The translations under genes and the position numbers were made by a program. From assembly GCA_964646345.1 (NCBI GenBank), contig CAZYDU010000004.1, forward strand, positions 45,988-109,987: a stretch of DNA of 64,000 nucleotides. The letters are read 5' to 3'. The notes beneath the pieces are model-generated. The model was not told where the DNA came from and did no database searches. It was given only the letters and a program-made list of their open reading frames with translations. Of this stretch, positions 28,207 through 38,398 are shown piece by piece. Positions within the stretch are counted from its first letter, which is position 1. Each line of letters starts with the position of its first letter. Origin of the DNA: RGIG1681 sp964646345. GTDB taxonomy: Bacteria; Bacillota; Clostridia; Christensenellales; UBA1242.

Positions 28207-28231
28207 AGACAGGTTTAAACCTGTCTTTTCT
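28207..28231 (+). terminator. Terminator of rpsU
   Basis: AGACAGGTTTAAACCTGTCT is a perfect palindrome (28207-28226) followed by a T-rich stretch. Confidence 0.85.
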
Positions 28232-28350
28232 TTTGCAGAAAATATATGATTTGTTTTTGTCTTTTTTTGTCAATTTTTGAAAACACAAACAAAACTTTGA
28301 TTATTTAATGTACAATGTGGACAGACTTTTTTGTGAAAGGAGAATAGGTT

Positions 28351-28680
28351 ATGCCAAATAACATTCTAAAAAAACTCGCACTAAAGGCAAAGAAAAGATT
28401 AAGCACCGTAGGACAAACAATATCTCAAAAACAAACCACCGCATGTTTAAGCTCAACAACTTACGCAATCGTGGCAAATATGCAAGATATTAAAGACGAC
28501 CCACTTTACGAAAAAGTAAAAAAGTTACAAAATCAAGACAATATTTTTAATCCAATAGCTGAACTCACTGACCATAAAATTTATGATAAATTGTCTGATA
28601 TTGAAAAAGAAAGATATATCATTGATATTTCAAAAAGATATGTTGAATTAAAAGAGTATTTCATGAAAAATGAAATATAA
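28351..28680 (+). CDS. Hypothetical protein, 109 aa
   Basis: A well-formed gene with SD GAAAGGAG before ATG 28351, an upstream TACAAT -10 element, and its own terminator. N-terminus is basic (NILKKLALKAKKRL), the centre polar, and the last ~60 residues form charged helices (DIEKERYIIDISKRYVELKE). No membrane segment, signal peptide or Cys pair. No family recognised. Single-gene transcript between rpsU and pcrA. Confidence 0.65.
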   Translation: MPNNILKKLALKAKKRLSTVGQTISQKQTTACLSSTTYAIVANMQDIKDDPLYEKVKKLQNQDNIFNPIAELTDHKIYDKLSDIEKERYIIDISKRYVELKEYFMKNEI

Positions 28681-28683
28681 AAA

Positions 28684-28712
28684 TGGTGCAATTTGCATCG
28701 TTTTTTTATTTT
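28684..28712 (+). terminator. Terminator after the 109-aa gene
   Basis: GGTGC and GCATC arms with AATTT loop, followed by GTTTTTTTATTTT. Confidence 0.7.
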
Positions 28713-28758
28713 GATAAAGTTCAGTTATATGGTAAAATGATGTGGTAAGGAAGTACCA

Positions 28759-31035
28759 ATGGAAAACGAAATTTTATCTAATCTAAATGAAGAACAAAAA
28801 CTACCAGCATCTACTGTTTATGGTCCAGTTCTTGTAACTGCAGGGGCAGGCAGTGGAAAAACTAGAATGCTTACACATAGAATTGCATACATGGTAAAAA
28901 GTCTTAACATTAGCCCAGCTAATATTTTAGCTATAACTTTCACAAATAAGGCTGCAAATGAAATGAAGGAAAGACTTGCAACCATGATTGACGGAATCAA
29001 TGACATGTGGGTTTGCACTTTTCACGCAATGTGCTCTAAAATTTTGAGATATAACATTTCTCTTATGGGTTATACTAGCAGTTTCTCAATCTATGGGGAC
29101 GTTGAAAAAAATAGAACCATAAAAAGGATACTCGAAAATAAAAAAACTGAAATTAACGCTGAGACATTTGCTTGGCATATTTCTAATGCAAAAAATAATT
29201 TGTTTTCTCCTGAAAAATATTCTGGTTTTATTAGAGACAAAAAGAAATGTGAAATAATCACAACTGTTTACTCTGAATACGAGCAAGAACTTAAAAAAGC
29301 AAATGCTCTTGATTTCGATGACTTACTTGTAAAAACTTATGAGTTATTAATACATAACCCTGACACGCTTAATTTTTATCAAAATAAGTTTAGATTTATT
29401 CATGTTGATGAATTTCAAGACACAAACACCGCACAATACAAATTAATAAAACTCCTAGCAGGTGACAATAACAATGTATTTGCCGTTGGAGACGAAGACC
29501 AATGCATTTACTCTTGGCGTGGGGCAGAAGTTGCAAACGTAAAGCAATTTACCATAGACTTTGAAGGTTGCAAAGTGTTTAAACTTGAACAAAACTATCG
29601 TTCAACTAAAAAAATTATAGCCTTGGCTAATAAGCTTATAAAAAATAATTCGTCAAGAATTGAAAAAAATCTTTGGACAAACAATGAAGACGGAGCTGAA
29701 GTTGAATTAAAACAAACTTACAATGATATTGAAGAAGCTGAATTTGTTGCAGAAAAAATTAGTTCTCTCGTTGAAAATGGTCAAAGTTATAAAGATTTCG
29801 CAATTTTAATGAGAGTTAACGCATTATCACGAATATTGGAAGAAAAGTTATTAACATATAACATTCCATACAAAATTTATGGCGGATTTAAATTCTTTGA
29901 GAGAAAGGAAATTAAAGACACAGTTGCTTACTTGCATATCTTGACAAATCCAAATGATACTGATGCTACAATTCGTATGCTTGGATTTCCTAAAAAAGGA
30001 ATTGGCGATGTAACTATTGCCGAAATTGAACGTCTTGCTGAAGAAAACAATGTATCAATGATGGACATTATCAATAATCCTGAAAGTTTTAATGTTGCAG
30101 GCAGTTTAGCAAAAAAACTTATACCTATTCAAGAATTGTTTGTTGACTTAAATGAAAAAATGAATGCAATGCCACTTGATGAATTTGCAAGCTATTTGAT
30201 TGAAAAAGTACAAATAAAAGAAGCGATTGGAACAAAAACCGAAGAGGATGAAAACAAGTGTTTAAACATTGACGATTTTGTGAAATCCATCACCGAATTT
30301 ACAGACGCAAATGAAGGTGCGGGCATTGATGAATTTTTGCAAAGCATAACACTTATGCGTGATGTAGATAACATGAATGACGAAGAAAATTATGTTACAC
30401 TCATGACTATACACTCGGCAAAAGGCTTGGAATTTAATAACGTTTTCTTGGTTGGGTTAAATGATGGATTGTTTCCACTTTCACGTGCAATTAACAGCAC
30501 TGACCCTAACGACTTGGAAGAAGAACGAAGACTCATGTATGTTGCAGTTACTAGAGCCAAAAAGAGATTGTATTTATCAAGACCAAAAGTTAAATTTAAT
30601 TATGAATCTAAACGAATGGATTACACAAATCAATCAAGATTTTTGGAAGAAATGTTTGATGAACTTAAGAATAAAAAACAAAATAGTTCTATTTTCAGAA
30701 CTAATCTTGATGAAAGCGGTTTTGGTAATACACTTTCTAAAGCAAGTCAAAGAGAAAACTTGGCACAAAATATGGCATCACATATAAATGTTGTGAATGT
30801 ATCTGGAACAATAAACGCTACAGTAGGACTAGAAATAAAAACAAGTCAAAAAATCAGTCCTTCAGATTACTCAAAATTTAAAACAGGTGTTAAGGTTTCG
30901 CACCCGCATTTTGGTGACGGTGTAATAACTTTGGGGGTTACAGATTTCGCCAGTGCATTTGTTACTATAAAATTTGAAAAAGTCGGAATTAAAACACTAT
31001 CATTAAAATATGCTAGCTTGGAGATAATTGATTAA
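28759..31035 (+). CDS. pcrA: ATP-dependent DNA helicase PcrA (UvrD family)
   Basis: 758 aa SF1A 3'-5' helicase for repair and removal of RecA filaments. Walker A TAGAGSGKTRMLTHRI, AITFTNKAANEMKER, VDEFQDTN (motif II), GDEDQCIYSWRGAE (motif III), LEQNYRST (motif IV), TIHSAKGLEFNNVFLVG (motif V), EERRLMYVAVTRAKKRLYL (motif VI), and a Tudor-like C-terminal end (VSHPHFGDGVI) that binds RNA polymerase in PcrA. SD AAGGAAG precedes the ATG. ligA follows, the conserved pcrA-ligA pair. Confidence 0.95.
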   Translation: MENEILSNLNEEQKLPASTVYGPVLVTAGAGSGKTRMLTHRIAYMVKSLNISPANILAITFTNKAANEMKERLATMIDGINDMWVCTFHAMCSKILRYNISLMGYTSSFSIYGDVEKNRTIKRILENKKTEINAETFAWHISNAKNNLFSPEKYSGFIRDKKKCEIITTVYSEYEQELKKANALDFDDLLVKTYELLIHNPDTLNFYQNKFRFIHVDEFQDTNTAQYKLIKLLAGDNNNVFAVGDEDQCIYSWRGAEVANVKQFTIDFEGCKVFKLEQNYRSTKKIIALANKLIKNNSSRIEKNLWTNNEDGAEVELKQTYNDIEEAEFVAEKISSLVENGQSYKDFAILMRVNALSRILEEKLLTYNIPYKIYGGFKFFERKEIKDTVAYLHILTNPNDTDATIRMLGFPKKGIGDVTIAEIERLAEENNVSMMDIINNPESFNVAGSLAKKLIPIQELFVDLNEKMNAMPLDEFASYLIEKVQIKEAIGTKTEEDENKCLNIDDFVKSITEFTDANEGAGIDEFLQSITLMRDVDNMNDEENYVTLMTIHSAKGLEFNNVFLVGLNDGLFPLSRAINSTDPNDLEEERRLMYVAVTRAKKRLYLSRPKVKFNYESKRMDYTNQSRFLEEMFDELKNKKQNSSIFRTNLDESGFGNTLSKASQRENLAQNMASHINVVNVSGTINATVGLEIKTSQKISPSDYSKFKTGVKVSHPHFGDGVITLGVTDFASAFVTIKFEKVGIKTLSLKYASLEIID

Positions 31036-31056
31036 AAAACGCAAAATAGGTGCAAA

Positions 31057-33024
31057 ATGGTTGAAAAAAGCGATAAAAAAATTGAAATTATGCAAAATTT
31101 GATTGAAAAAATCAACAGGGCAAGCTACTCGTATTACGTTTTAGACAACCCAATAATATCTGATAAAGAATGGGATAAAATGTATTATGAGCTTTTAGAT
31201 TTAGAAAAAGAAACTGGCATAATTTTGCCAAATTCTCCGTCACAAAAAATCGGTGGAGAAGTGCTTGATGGTTTTAAAAAAATAACTCATACTAAAAAAC
31301 TTATGAGCCTTGGAAAAGCACAAACAGTTGAAGAAATTATTGACTGGAACACTAGAAACCAAAATATTATTCCTTTCGAAACAGAGTTTTCAGTCGAGTA
31401 TAAATTCGATGGACTTTCACTTGCAATAACTTATGATAATGGAAAACTTGTGAATGCTTCAACTCGTGGTAATGGTGAGATTGGCGAAGATGTCACAGCT
31501 CAAGTAAAAACAATAAGAACAGTTCCACTAGAAATAGACTACAAGGGTCTCGTTGTTGTGCAGGGCGAAGGAATTATAAAGTTATCAGAACTTGAAAAAT
31601 ATAATTTAGCAACAGATGAAAAACTTAAAAATGCTAGAAATGCTGTTGCGGGAGCAATTAGAAATCTCGACCCAAAAGTTACAGCAAAAAGAAAACTCGA
31701 TTTTTTTGCTTATAACATAAACTTTGCTCCCGACCTAAAATTTTCTTCACAAGTGGAAATGCTTGACTTTTTAAAAAAACAAGGATTTTTAACTGGTAAA
31801 TTTTTTCATATTGTTCACTCAGTTGATGAAATTGTATATTTAATTAAACAAACCGAAAAAACTAGAAATTCTTTAGATTATTTAATTGACGGAATGGTTA
31901 TAAAAGTTAACGATACAAGAATTAGAGAACAACTGGGAGAAACTGAAAAAGTACCAAGATGGGCAGTCGCTTATAAATTTGAAGCTGAAGAAACTTCTAC
32001 AATCCTAAACTCAATTACTTGGCAAGTTGGAAGAACCGGAAAAATTACACCAGTTGCAGAGTTAGAACCAACCGAGCTTTGCGGTGTTACAATAAAACGT
32101 GCAACTTTAAATAACTATAACGATATTTTGCGAAAAAAAGTTAAAATTGGCGACAGGGTATTTATTAGAAGGAGCAATGATGTTATTCCTGAAATTTTGG
32201 CTGTTGCTGAAACTTATCCACAATCAAAAACTATCAAAAAACCTACCGTTTGCCCATGTTGTGGTGCTGTTTTAGAAGACACCGAAACTGAGCTTTATTG
32301 TCCAAATCACTTGGGTTGCAGAACACAAATAGTTTTAAAACTTGTGCAATTTGCAAGCCGAAATGCAATGAATATTGAAGGACTTTCAATTAAGACACTT
32401 GAACAACTTTATGATAAATTCAAAATTTCCAGTTTTTCAGATATTTACAAATTGGACAGAGAAAAATTAGCATGCCTTGACGGATTTAAAGATAAAAAAA
32501 TTAACAATATTTTAACCAGCATTGAAGCAAGCAAACACGCAAAGCTTTCAAACTTTATTTTTGCTCTCGGCATTGATGGGATAGGTGTTAAAACCGCAAA
32601 ACAACTTGCAAAACACTACAAAACTATTGAAAATTTACAAAAAGCAACCTTTGAAGAACTTATAACACTTGACGATATAGCTGAAATCACCGCCACGGAT
32701 ATACATCATTATTTCGCAGATAGTCTAAACAAAAAAGAACTTGATGAACTTTTAACTAATTTTGTGCATTTGGAACAAGTAGGTTCTGCTGAAGCTTCAG
32801 GATTTTTCGCCGGCAAGAAAGTTGTTTTAACAGGTACGCTTTCGGGCTTTTCAAGGTCGCAAGCAGAAGAAATCATCGAAGCTCAGGGCGGAAGCACGGC
32901 ATCTAGTGTATCAAAAGCAACAGATATCGTTCTTGCTGGCGAAAATGCAGGCAGTAAACTCGACAAAGCCAAAGCTCTCGGCATTTACATTATGGACGAA
33001 AATGAATTTTTGACAAAAATTTAA
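31057..33024 (+). CDS. ligA: NAD-dependent DNA ligase LigA
   Basis: 655 aa. Adenylation domain with catalytic Lys in VEYKFDGLSL and motifs RGNGEIGEDVT and DGMVIKVN; OB fold; four-Cys zinc finger CPCCGAV to CPNHLGC; helix-hairpin-helix domain; C-terminal BRCT domain (GKKVVLTGTLSGFSRSQAEE). Seals nicks in replication and repair. Overlaps nothing; 21 bp after pcrA. No clear terminator was seen downstream. Confidence 0.97.
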   Translation: MVEKSDKKIEIMQNLIEKINRASYSYYVLDNPIISDKEWDKMYYELLDLEKETGIILPNSPSQKIGGEVLDGFKKITHTKKLMSLGKAQTVEEIIDWNTRNQNIIPFETEFSVEYKFDGLSLAITYDNGKLVNASTRGNGEIGEDVTAQVKTIRTVPLEIDYKGLVVVQGEGIIKLSELEKYNLATDEKLKNARNAVAGAIRNLDPKVTAKRKLDFFAYNINFAPDLKFSSQVEMLDFLKKQGFLTGKFFHIVHSVDEIVYLIKQTEKTRNSLDYLIDGMVIKVNDTRIREQLGETEKVPRWAVAYKFEAEETSTILNSITWQVGRTGKITPVAELEPTELCGVTIKRATLNNYNDILRKKVKIGDRVFIRRSNDVIPEILAVAETYPQSKTIKKPTVCPCCGAVLEDTETELYCPNHLGCRTQIVLKLVQFASRNAMNIEGLSIKTLEQLYDKFKISSFSDIYKLDREKLACLDGFKDKKINNILTSIEASKHAKLSNFIFALGIDGIGVKTAKQLAKHYKTIENLQKATFEELITLDDIAEITATDIHHYFADSLNKKELDELLTNFVHLEQVGSAEASGFFAGKKVVLTGTLSGFSRSQAEEIIEAQGGSTASSVSKATDIVLAGENAGSKLDKAKALGIYIMDENEFLTKI

Positions 33025-33131
33025 TATCCATAGCCATCTAACAAAATTCAAATACAACCAATCTATTTTACCCTTAATTAAAAAAATTAAAAAAACTTAT
33101 GAAAAACTATTGCTTTTTAGGTTATGGTTTG

Positions 33132-33140
33132 TGTTATAAT
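33132..33140 (+). promoter_or_regulatory. Extended -10 promoter of rpoZ
   Basis: TGTTATAAT: TG at 33132-33133 plus TATAAT at 33135-33140. The best -35-like sequence, TTGCTT at 33110, has a 19-bp spacer, so recognition probably relies on the extended -10. Confidence 0.55.
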
Positions 33141-33171
33141 AGTTACGATAATATTGAAAGGAGTGATAACT

Positions 33172-33381
33172 ATGTCTTGGTTAAATCCACCTATTGAAAA
33201 AGTTATTGAAGAAGCTGGTAACAAATATATTCTTTGTTCATTGGTTTCAAAAAGAGCAAAGGAACTTTTATTAAATAAATCTGAGTTCTTTAAAGACCAC
33301 CAAAGAGTTAAACCTGTTGAATATGCAAGTCGTGAGTATTACAAAGGTTATTACACCATTGCAAACAAAATCGGTGACTAA
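33172..33381 (+). CDS. rpoZ: RNA polymerase omega subunit
   Basis: 69 aa from ATG 33172, preceded by SD GAAAGGAGTG. A GTG/ATG further upstream in the same frame is rejected because the extra residues overlap the promoter. IEKVIEEAGNKYILCSLVSKRA is split here as PPIEKVIEEAGNKYILC and VSKRAKELL; the family pattern continues with KPVEYASREYYKG. Omega assists assembly of beta'. In B. subtilis rpoZ lies just upstream of coaBC-priA; coaBC is absent here. Confidence 0.9.
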   Translation: MSWLNPPIEKVIEEAGNKYILCSLVSKRAKELLLNKSEFFKDHQRVKPVEYASREYYKGYYTIANKIGD

Positions 33382-33406
33382 GTAAAAACATTAGACAGAA
33401 AAAAGA

Positions 33407-33441
33407 AGTTAGTATATAATTTAGGTATACTAACTTTTTTA
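33407..33441 (+). terminator. Terminator of rpoZ
   Basis: AGTTAGTATA (33407-33416) pairs with TATACTAACT, followed by a T run. Confidence 0.85.
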
Positions 33442-33486
33442 TTGCTAGAATAAAGTTTATTAAACGTTTACATACGGATAGAACAA

Positions 33487-33630
33487 GGGGATTTCTCCAT
33501 TTCGCTAATACTCCAGTCGAAATGACACAAAAGGGGGAACGTCTTCGAGATAGGGGATTTCTCGACTGCACTCGAAAAGACACTAAAAATAAAGAGTCAA
33601 ATGACATGGAAGAAAGTCGAAAGGACATAA
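33487..33630. repeat. Dispersed modular repeat, locus R4
   Basis: Upstream extension ACGTTTACATACGGATAGAA, then GGGGATTTCTCC to CGAAATGACAC, then GTCTTCGAGATAGGGGATTT to CGAAAAGACAC and degenerate ends (GTCGAAAGGACA). Immediately upstream of priA. Confidence 0.8.
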
Positions 33631-33645
33631 TATAAAGGAAAATTT

Positions 33646-35847
33646 ATGATTATCGGCAAAATTATTATTGATATAGCAAGCTCGTTGGTCGACAAAGTGT
33701 TCGACTATATTTTGCCTGACGAATCTTTCGAAATTGGCATGAGAGTTTATGTACCTTTTGGAAAAATCGTAAAAGAAGGCTACATTGTTGATATTTCAAC
33801 AACAAGTGACTATGACCAAAGCAAACTAAAAACCGTTATTTCAAAAATCGATAATTTCCCAGTAATTTTAAAAGAACAACTTGAGCTTGCCGAGTTTATG
33901 AAACAAAAATTTCATACCGGGCTTTGTGATGCCATAAGACTATTTTTGCCAAGTGAAATGCGACTTGGGAAAGTTAAAGAACTAATAAAAATTGATTGCT
34001 ACATTGACGATGAAGAAAAAGCTAAAGTATATTTATCTGAAACACGAAAAAACGCTACGGGTATAATTGGGATTATTAATGAACTTTTATCAAAAGGTTC
34101 GTGCGGGCAGACCGAACTTAATAAAAAATATAATAGTTCGTCACTTAAAAAACTAATCAATGACAAAATAGTAAAAACTCGTGAAATAATTATAAATCGC
34201 AAACCTTATGAAGATGTTAAATCAAACCCAACAGTTGTTACTTTAACCCAGACCCAACAAAAAGTTGCAGATAGAATTACAAGTGAAAACAATATCTACT
34301 TACTACATGGTGTAACGGGAAGCGGTAAAACTGAAGTTTACATGAATTGTATGCAACGAATTTTAGAACGTGGAAAGACTGGTATTATGCTTGTGCCGGA
34401 AATCTCACTTACTCCGCAAGTTCTTTCTAATTTTAGGTCAAGATTTGGAAATGAAGTTGCACTTTTGCACTCAGGACTTTCTGCCGGCGAAAGATTTGAT
34501 GAATGGAAAAGAATTTTATTTGGCGAAGCAAAAATTGTTATTGGTGCAAGGTCAGCCATTTTTTCTCCGCTTAAAAATATTGGTTTAATCGTCATTGATG
34601 AAGAACACGATAACTCTTATAACAGCGATAGCAATCCACGTTATAGCACCATTGAAGTGGCAAAACAGCGAGCAAAACTTGCTAGTGCTTCACTAGTTTT
34701 AGGAAGTGCAACACCAAGTCTTGTGAGCTATCACAATGCAATGATAGGAAATTATCAACTGCTGGAAATGAAAGAAAGAATAAACAAGCGTGAACTTCCA
34801 CCTATAACCATTGTGGATATGGGCGAAGAAATTAGACGTGGAAATAATGGTATTTTTTCAAAAGCAATGAAGGAATCTTTAGCAAAAACAATCGAAAGTG
34901 GCAATCAAGCAATGCTGTTTATAAACCGCCGTGGATTTGCATCATTTTTGATGTGTAAAAAATGTGGTTGGGTTGCAAAATGCAACGAATGTGATGTTTC
35001 ACTTGTTTACCATAAATATGAAAGGGCTTTAAAATGCCATTATTGTGGAAACAGATTTAAAGTTTTAACCGAGTGTCCAGAATGCGGAAACAAAGAACTA
35101 TCTAATGGTGCAACAGGAACACAAAGAGTTGTTCAAGAACTTCAAGAATTGTTCCCAAATATTAATATTGGCAGAATGGATAATGATACCACTAAAACAA
35201 AAAACTCACATTTAAATATATTGTCCGACTTTAGGTCAGGAAAAACCAAAATTTTGGTTGGAACTCAAATGATTGCAAAAGGTCATGATTTTCCAAGTGT
35301 AACACTTGTTGGAATTATAGATGCGGATATTAGCTTGTATCAAACATCATATTCCGCCACCGAGCAAACCTTTGAACTTATCACTCAAGTTGCAGGCAGA
35401 GCGGGCAGGGCTGATAAATCCGGAGAAATTATTTTGCAAACCTATGTTCCAAGGCATTATGTTTACAAACTTGCAAGTGGTTATGATTATCCAGCTTTCT
35501 ATAAAAAAGAAATCAATCTTAGACAAGTTACAATGTATCCGCCTTTTGCCACAATTATTCGCATTTTATTTTCTTCCACTGAAGAAAATATTGCAAAAAA
35601 TACCGCAAAGGTGTATTATGAAGAAGTAAAGAACTTACAAACCAAATACGCCAATGAATTTATTTATCTTGGGGTTATGAAGTCGCCTATAGGAAAAATC
35701 CAAAATAAATATAGAATCCAAATTCTAATGCGTATTAAACGTGAAAAAGAAGATGAAATTATTTCAAATCTTTTTGATATATTAGATAATAACAAGCAAT
35801 CAAATGTGAATGCTTTTATTGAAATAAACCCACAAAACTTAAGTTAG
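33646..35847 (+). CDS. priA: Primosomal replication protein N' PriA
   Basis: 733 aa. Replication-restart helicase: N-terminal DNA-binding domain (VDKVFDYILPD), Walker A LLHGVTGSGKTEVYM, DEEHD (motif II), LGSATPS, zinc-binding Cys pairs CKKCGWVAKCNECD and CHYCGNRF with CPECGN, QMIAKGHDFPSVTLVGI, and QVAGRAGRADKSG. SD AAAGGAAAA precedes ATG 33646. Head of the priA-def-fmt-rlmN-rpe run. Confidence 0.95.
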   Translation: MIIGKIIIDIASSLVDKVFDYILPDESFEIGMRVYVPFGKIVKEGYIVDISTTSDYDQSKLKTVISKIDNFPVILKEQLELAEFMKQKFHTGLCDAIRLFLPSEMRLGKVKELIKIDCYIDDEEKAKVYLSETRKNATGIIGIINELLSKGSCGQTELNKKYNSSSLKKLINDKIVKTREIIINRKPYEDVKSNPTVVTLTQTQQKVADRITSENNIYLLHGVTGSGKTEVYMNCMQRILERGKTGIMLVPEISLTPQVLSNFRSRFGNEVALLHSGLSAGERFDEWKRILFGEAKIVIGARSAIFSPLKNIGLIVIDEEHDNSYNSDSNPRYSTIEVAKQRAKLASASLVLGSATPSLVSYHNAMIGNYQLLEMKERINKRELPPITIVDMGEEIRRGNNGIFSKAMKESLAKTIESGNQAMLFINRRGFASFLMCKKCGWVAKCNECDVSLVYHKYERALKCHYCGNRFKVLTECPECGNKELSNGATGTQRVVQELQELFPNINIGRMDNDTTKTKNSHLNILSDFRSGKTKILVGTQMIAKGHDFPSVTLVGIIDADISLYQTSYSATEQTFELITQVAGRAGRADKSGEIILQTYVPRHYVYKLASGYDYPAFYKKEINLRQVTMYPPFATIIRILFSSTEENIAKNTAKVYYEEVKNLQTKYANEFIYLGVMKSPIGKIQNKYRIQILMRIKREKEDEIISNLFDILDNNKQSNVNAFIEINPQNLS

Positions 35848-35855
35848 GAGATATT

Positions 35856-36359
35856 ATGGCAACACGTAAAATTTTAATTGATGGTGATGAAATCTTAAGA
35901 AAAAAATCTAAGCCTGTTGTTGATTTTGACGACAATCTTGGCATTCTGCTCGATGATATGTTTGAAACCATGCACAAAAACGAAGGTGCAGGACTTGCTG
36001 GTGTGCAAGTTGGAGTACTTAAACGTTTATTTGTTATGAAAGCAGGTAAAATGCCTTATGAATGCATAAATCCTGAAATAATCAAACAAGAAGGAAAAAA
36101 TAATATTGAAGTTGAAGGCTGTTTATCTATTCCTGGAAAATGCGGACTTGTTGAAAGACCTAATAAAATTTGGGTTAAATTTCAAGATAGAACCGGAAAG
36201 GTTATAAATAAAAAATTTACAGGCTTTGAAGCTAAGTGTTTTTGTCATGAATCAGACCACTTAGACGGTATTTTATATTCAGACAAAGCAACCAAGATGT
36301 TTAAAGATAGAAATGAGTATTCTAAATACGAACAAAAAAGACAAGGCGGGGAAAATTAA
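35856..36359 (+). CDS. def: Peptide deformylase
   Basis: 167 aa. Removes the formyl group from nascent proteins. Motif 1 GAGLAGVQVG (usually GxGLAAxQ, here Gly for the second Ala), motif 2 EGCLSIPG with the metal-binding Cys, motif 3 CHESDHLDG (HExxDH) with two metal-binding His. Its stop overlaps fmt ATG by one base, fitting the pairing of deformylase and formyltransferase. Confidence 0.95.
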   Translation: MATRKILIDGDEILRKKSKPVVDFDDNLGILLDDMFETMHKNEGAGLAGVQVGVLKRLFVMKAGKMPYECINPEIIKQEGKNNIEVEGCLSIPGKCGLVERPNKIWVKFQDRTGKVINKKFTGFEAKCFCHESDHLDGILYSDKATKMFKDRNEYSKYEQKRQGGEN

Positions 36360-37324
36360 TGAGAATAGTTTTTTTAGGCACACCAGCTTTTGCAGTTAAA
36401 TGCTTGGATAGATTAATCCATTCAAATCATGAAATTGTTGCGGTTGTAACCCAACCAGACAAACCTAGTGAACGTGGGAATAAAATCGAGTTTTCTGAAG
36501 TAAAAAAATATGCTTTAGTAAATCATATTCCACTTTTTCAATTCACAAAAATTTCTCGTGATGGACTAATTGACCTTAGAGCATTAAATCCAGACATTAT
36601 GGTTACAGCTGCATACGGTCAAATTTTATCTCAAGACGTTTTAAATATTGCTAAGTTTGGGGTAATAAATGTTCATGCTTCAATTTTGCCTAAATATAGG
36701 GGAGCTTCTCCAATACAAACAGCTATAATTAACGGAGACTCTGAAACTGGTGTTACAATCATGAAAACCGAAACTGGACTTGATACTGGCGATATTATTG
36801 ATATTGTAAAAACGCCAATTTTTGAAAATGAAACAGCTGGAGAACTCACAGACAGACTCGCAGACCTTGGCTCAAATCTTTTAATGGAAGTTTTATTCAA
36901 CATTGAACACGGGACTGCAAAATTCACTCCACAGGAACACCTAAGTGCCACAGTAACGGCTAAGATAAAGAAAGAAGACTGCATAATTAACTGGCAAAAA
37001 TCCACAAAAGAAATCAAATCTTTAATTCTTGGCACAAATCCAAATCCTATTGCAAGAACTCTACTTGGCGACCAACTAGTGAAAATCTACAGAGCAAAGA
37101 TAGCAAATATCGAGCTAACTGATGAAGATAAACAACTTTCAAATGGCACAATTTTGCCTAGGAGTTCATCAAAACTTGGTGTGTTTGTAAAAACCGTTGA
37201 TGGGGCTTTAGAAATATTAGAAATGCAGATGCCAGGCGGAAAGATTTTACCAGCAAAAGTGCTTGCAAATGGTAGGAAAATCAATCCTTACGATGCTTTT
37301 AAACCAGTAATACAAATTTTTTAG
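36359..37324 (+). CDS. fmt: Methionyl-tRNA formyltransferase
   Basis: 321 aa. Transfers formyl from 10-formyl-THF to Met-tRNA. FLGTPAFAVKCL start, TQPDKPSERG, INVHASILPKYRGASPIQTAII split by the catalytic His region HASILPKYRG, TGVTIMKTETGLDTGDI, and a C-terminal OB domain. Overlaps def by one base; rlmN starts nine bases after the stop. Confidence 0.96.
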   Translation: MRIVFLGTPAFAVKCLDRLIHSNHEIVAVVTQPDKPSERGNKIEFSEVKKYALVNHIPLFQFTKISRDGLIDLRALNPDIMVTAAYGQILSQDVLNIAKFGVINVHASILPKYRGASPIQTAIINGDSETGVTIMKTETGLDTGDIIDIVKTPIFENETAGELTDRLADLGSNLLMEVLFNIEHGTAKFTPQEHLSATVTAKIKKEDCIINWQKSTKEIKSLILGTNPNPIARTLLGDQLVKIYRAKIANIELTDEDKQLSNGTILPRSSSKLGVFVKTVDGALEILEMQMPGGKILPAKVLANGRKINPYDAFKPVIQIF

Positions 37325-37332
37325 GAGTACAA

Positions 37333-38397
37333 ATGAAAATACTACAAGATTTATCTTTAGATGAACTTAAAAGAGAGCTTGAAAACTTGACACCAAAAAT
37401 GCCAAGATATAGGGCTTTGCAGATTTTTGAGTGGGCTAATAATTACACTCCAATCGATGAAATGACAAATATTCCACAAGAATTAAGAGAAACTCTAAAG
37501 CATGAATTTATTGATACGCCTGCAAAAATCGAAAAAGAGCTTGTGTCTAAAGACGGAACAAAAAAGTACCTATTATCTCTAGATGACGGAAACATTGTTG
37601 AATGCGTGCTGATGAGTTATAAATACGGAAACACCATTTGCATTTCTACTCAGGTTGGCTGTCGTATGGGTTGCAAGTTTTGTGCCACAGGTATTGACGG
37701 CTTAGTTAGAAACTTAACAGCGGGTGAAATGCTTGCGGAAGTTATGGCGATTAATAAAGCAAATGGCGGAACTAAATCTGATAGAAAAATCACTAACATT
37801 GTTCTAATGGGGTGCGGAGAGCCACTTGATAATTTTGATAATGTTGTAAAATTTATTAAACTCATTTCTGACAAAAACGGACTAAACATTTCACAAAGAA
37901 ATATATCTTTATCGACTTGCGGATTAGCTGATAAAATAAAGAAACTTGCAGATGAAGACCTTGGAATTACACTTACAATTTCACTCCATGCAACAACTGA
38001 CGAGCAACGTAAAAAAATTATGAATATTGCTAAGGCCGTATCACTTAAGGAATTATTTTTTGCTATAAAATATTATTTTGAAAAAACTAAAAGACGCATT
38101 GTGTTTGAATATATCGAGCTTGATATGAATACAAATCCAGATGATGCAAAACGAATTAAAGAGTTATGCAAAGGATTATCTTATCACATGAATTTGATAC
38201 CAATAAACACAACACCAAATTCTGTGGAAGAAAATCCAGCTTTAAAGCCACCAACTAAAGAAAAAAGTGCTGAATTTTGGGAAGAATTAAAAAAACTCGA
38301 TATTTCCGCAACTACAAGACGTACTCTTGGTAGCGATATTTCAGGTGCTTGCGGACAACTCAGAAGGTCAACAATAAAAAAACAAGGAGAAAATTAG
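37333..38397 (+). CDS. rlmN: Dual-specificity 23S rRNA/tRNA adenine C2 methyltransferase RlmN
   Basis: 354 aa radical-SAM enzyme making m2A2503 in 23S rRNA and m2A37 in some tRNAs. CRMGCKFCATG cluster motif, MGCGEPLDNFDNV, STCGLADKI, HATTDEQRKK, and the catalytic Cys in GACGQLRR near the C-terminus. SD AGGAG precedes ATG 37333. In B. subtilis rsmB lies before and prpC-prkC-rsgA after; all are missing here. Confidence 0.95.
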   Translation: MKILQDLSLDELKRELENLTPKMPRYRALQIFEWANNYTPIDEMTNIPQELRETLKHEFIDTPAKIEKELVSKDGTKKYLLSLDDGNIVECVLMSYKYGNTICISTQVGCRMGCKFCATGIDGLVRNLTAGEMLAEVMAINKANGGTKSDRKITNIVLMGCGEPLDNFDNVVKFIKLISDKNGLNISQRNISLSTCGLADKIKKLADEDLGITLTISLHATTDEQRKKIMNIAKAVSLKELFFAIKYYFEKTKRRIVFEYIELDMNTNPDDAKRIKELCKGLSYHMNLIPINTTPNSVEENPALKPPTKEKSAEFWEELKKLDISATTRRTLGSDISGACGQLRRSTIKKQGEN

Positions 38398-38398
38398 T

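Noticed and set aside
33124..33171. Longer rpoZ start with residues MVCVIIVT
   Set aside because: It would overlap the extended -10 promoter; ATG 33172 has a strong SD and fits the omega family N-terminus.
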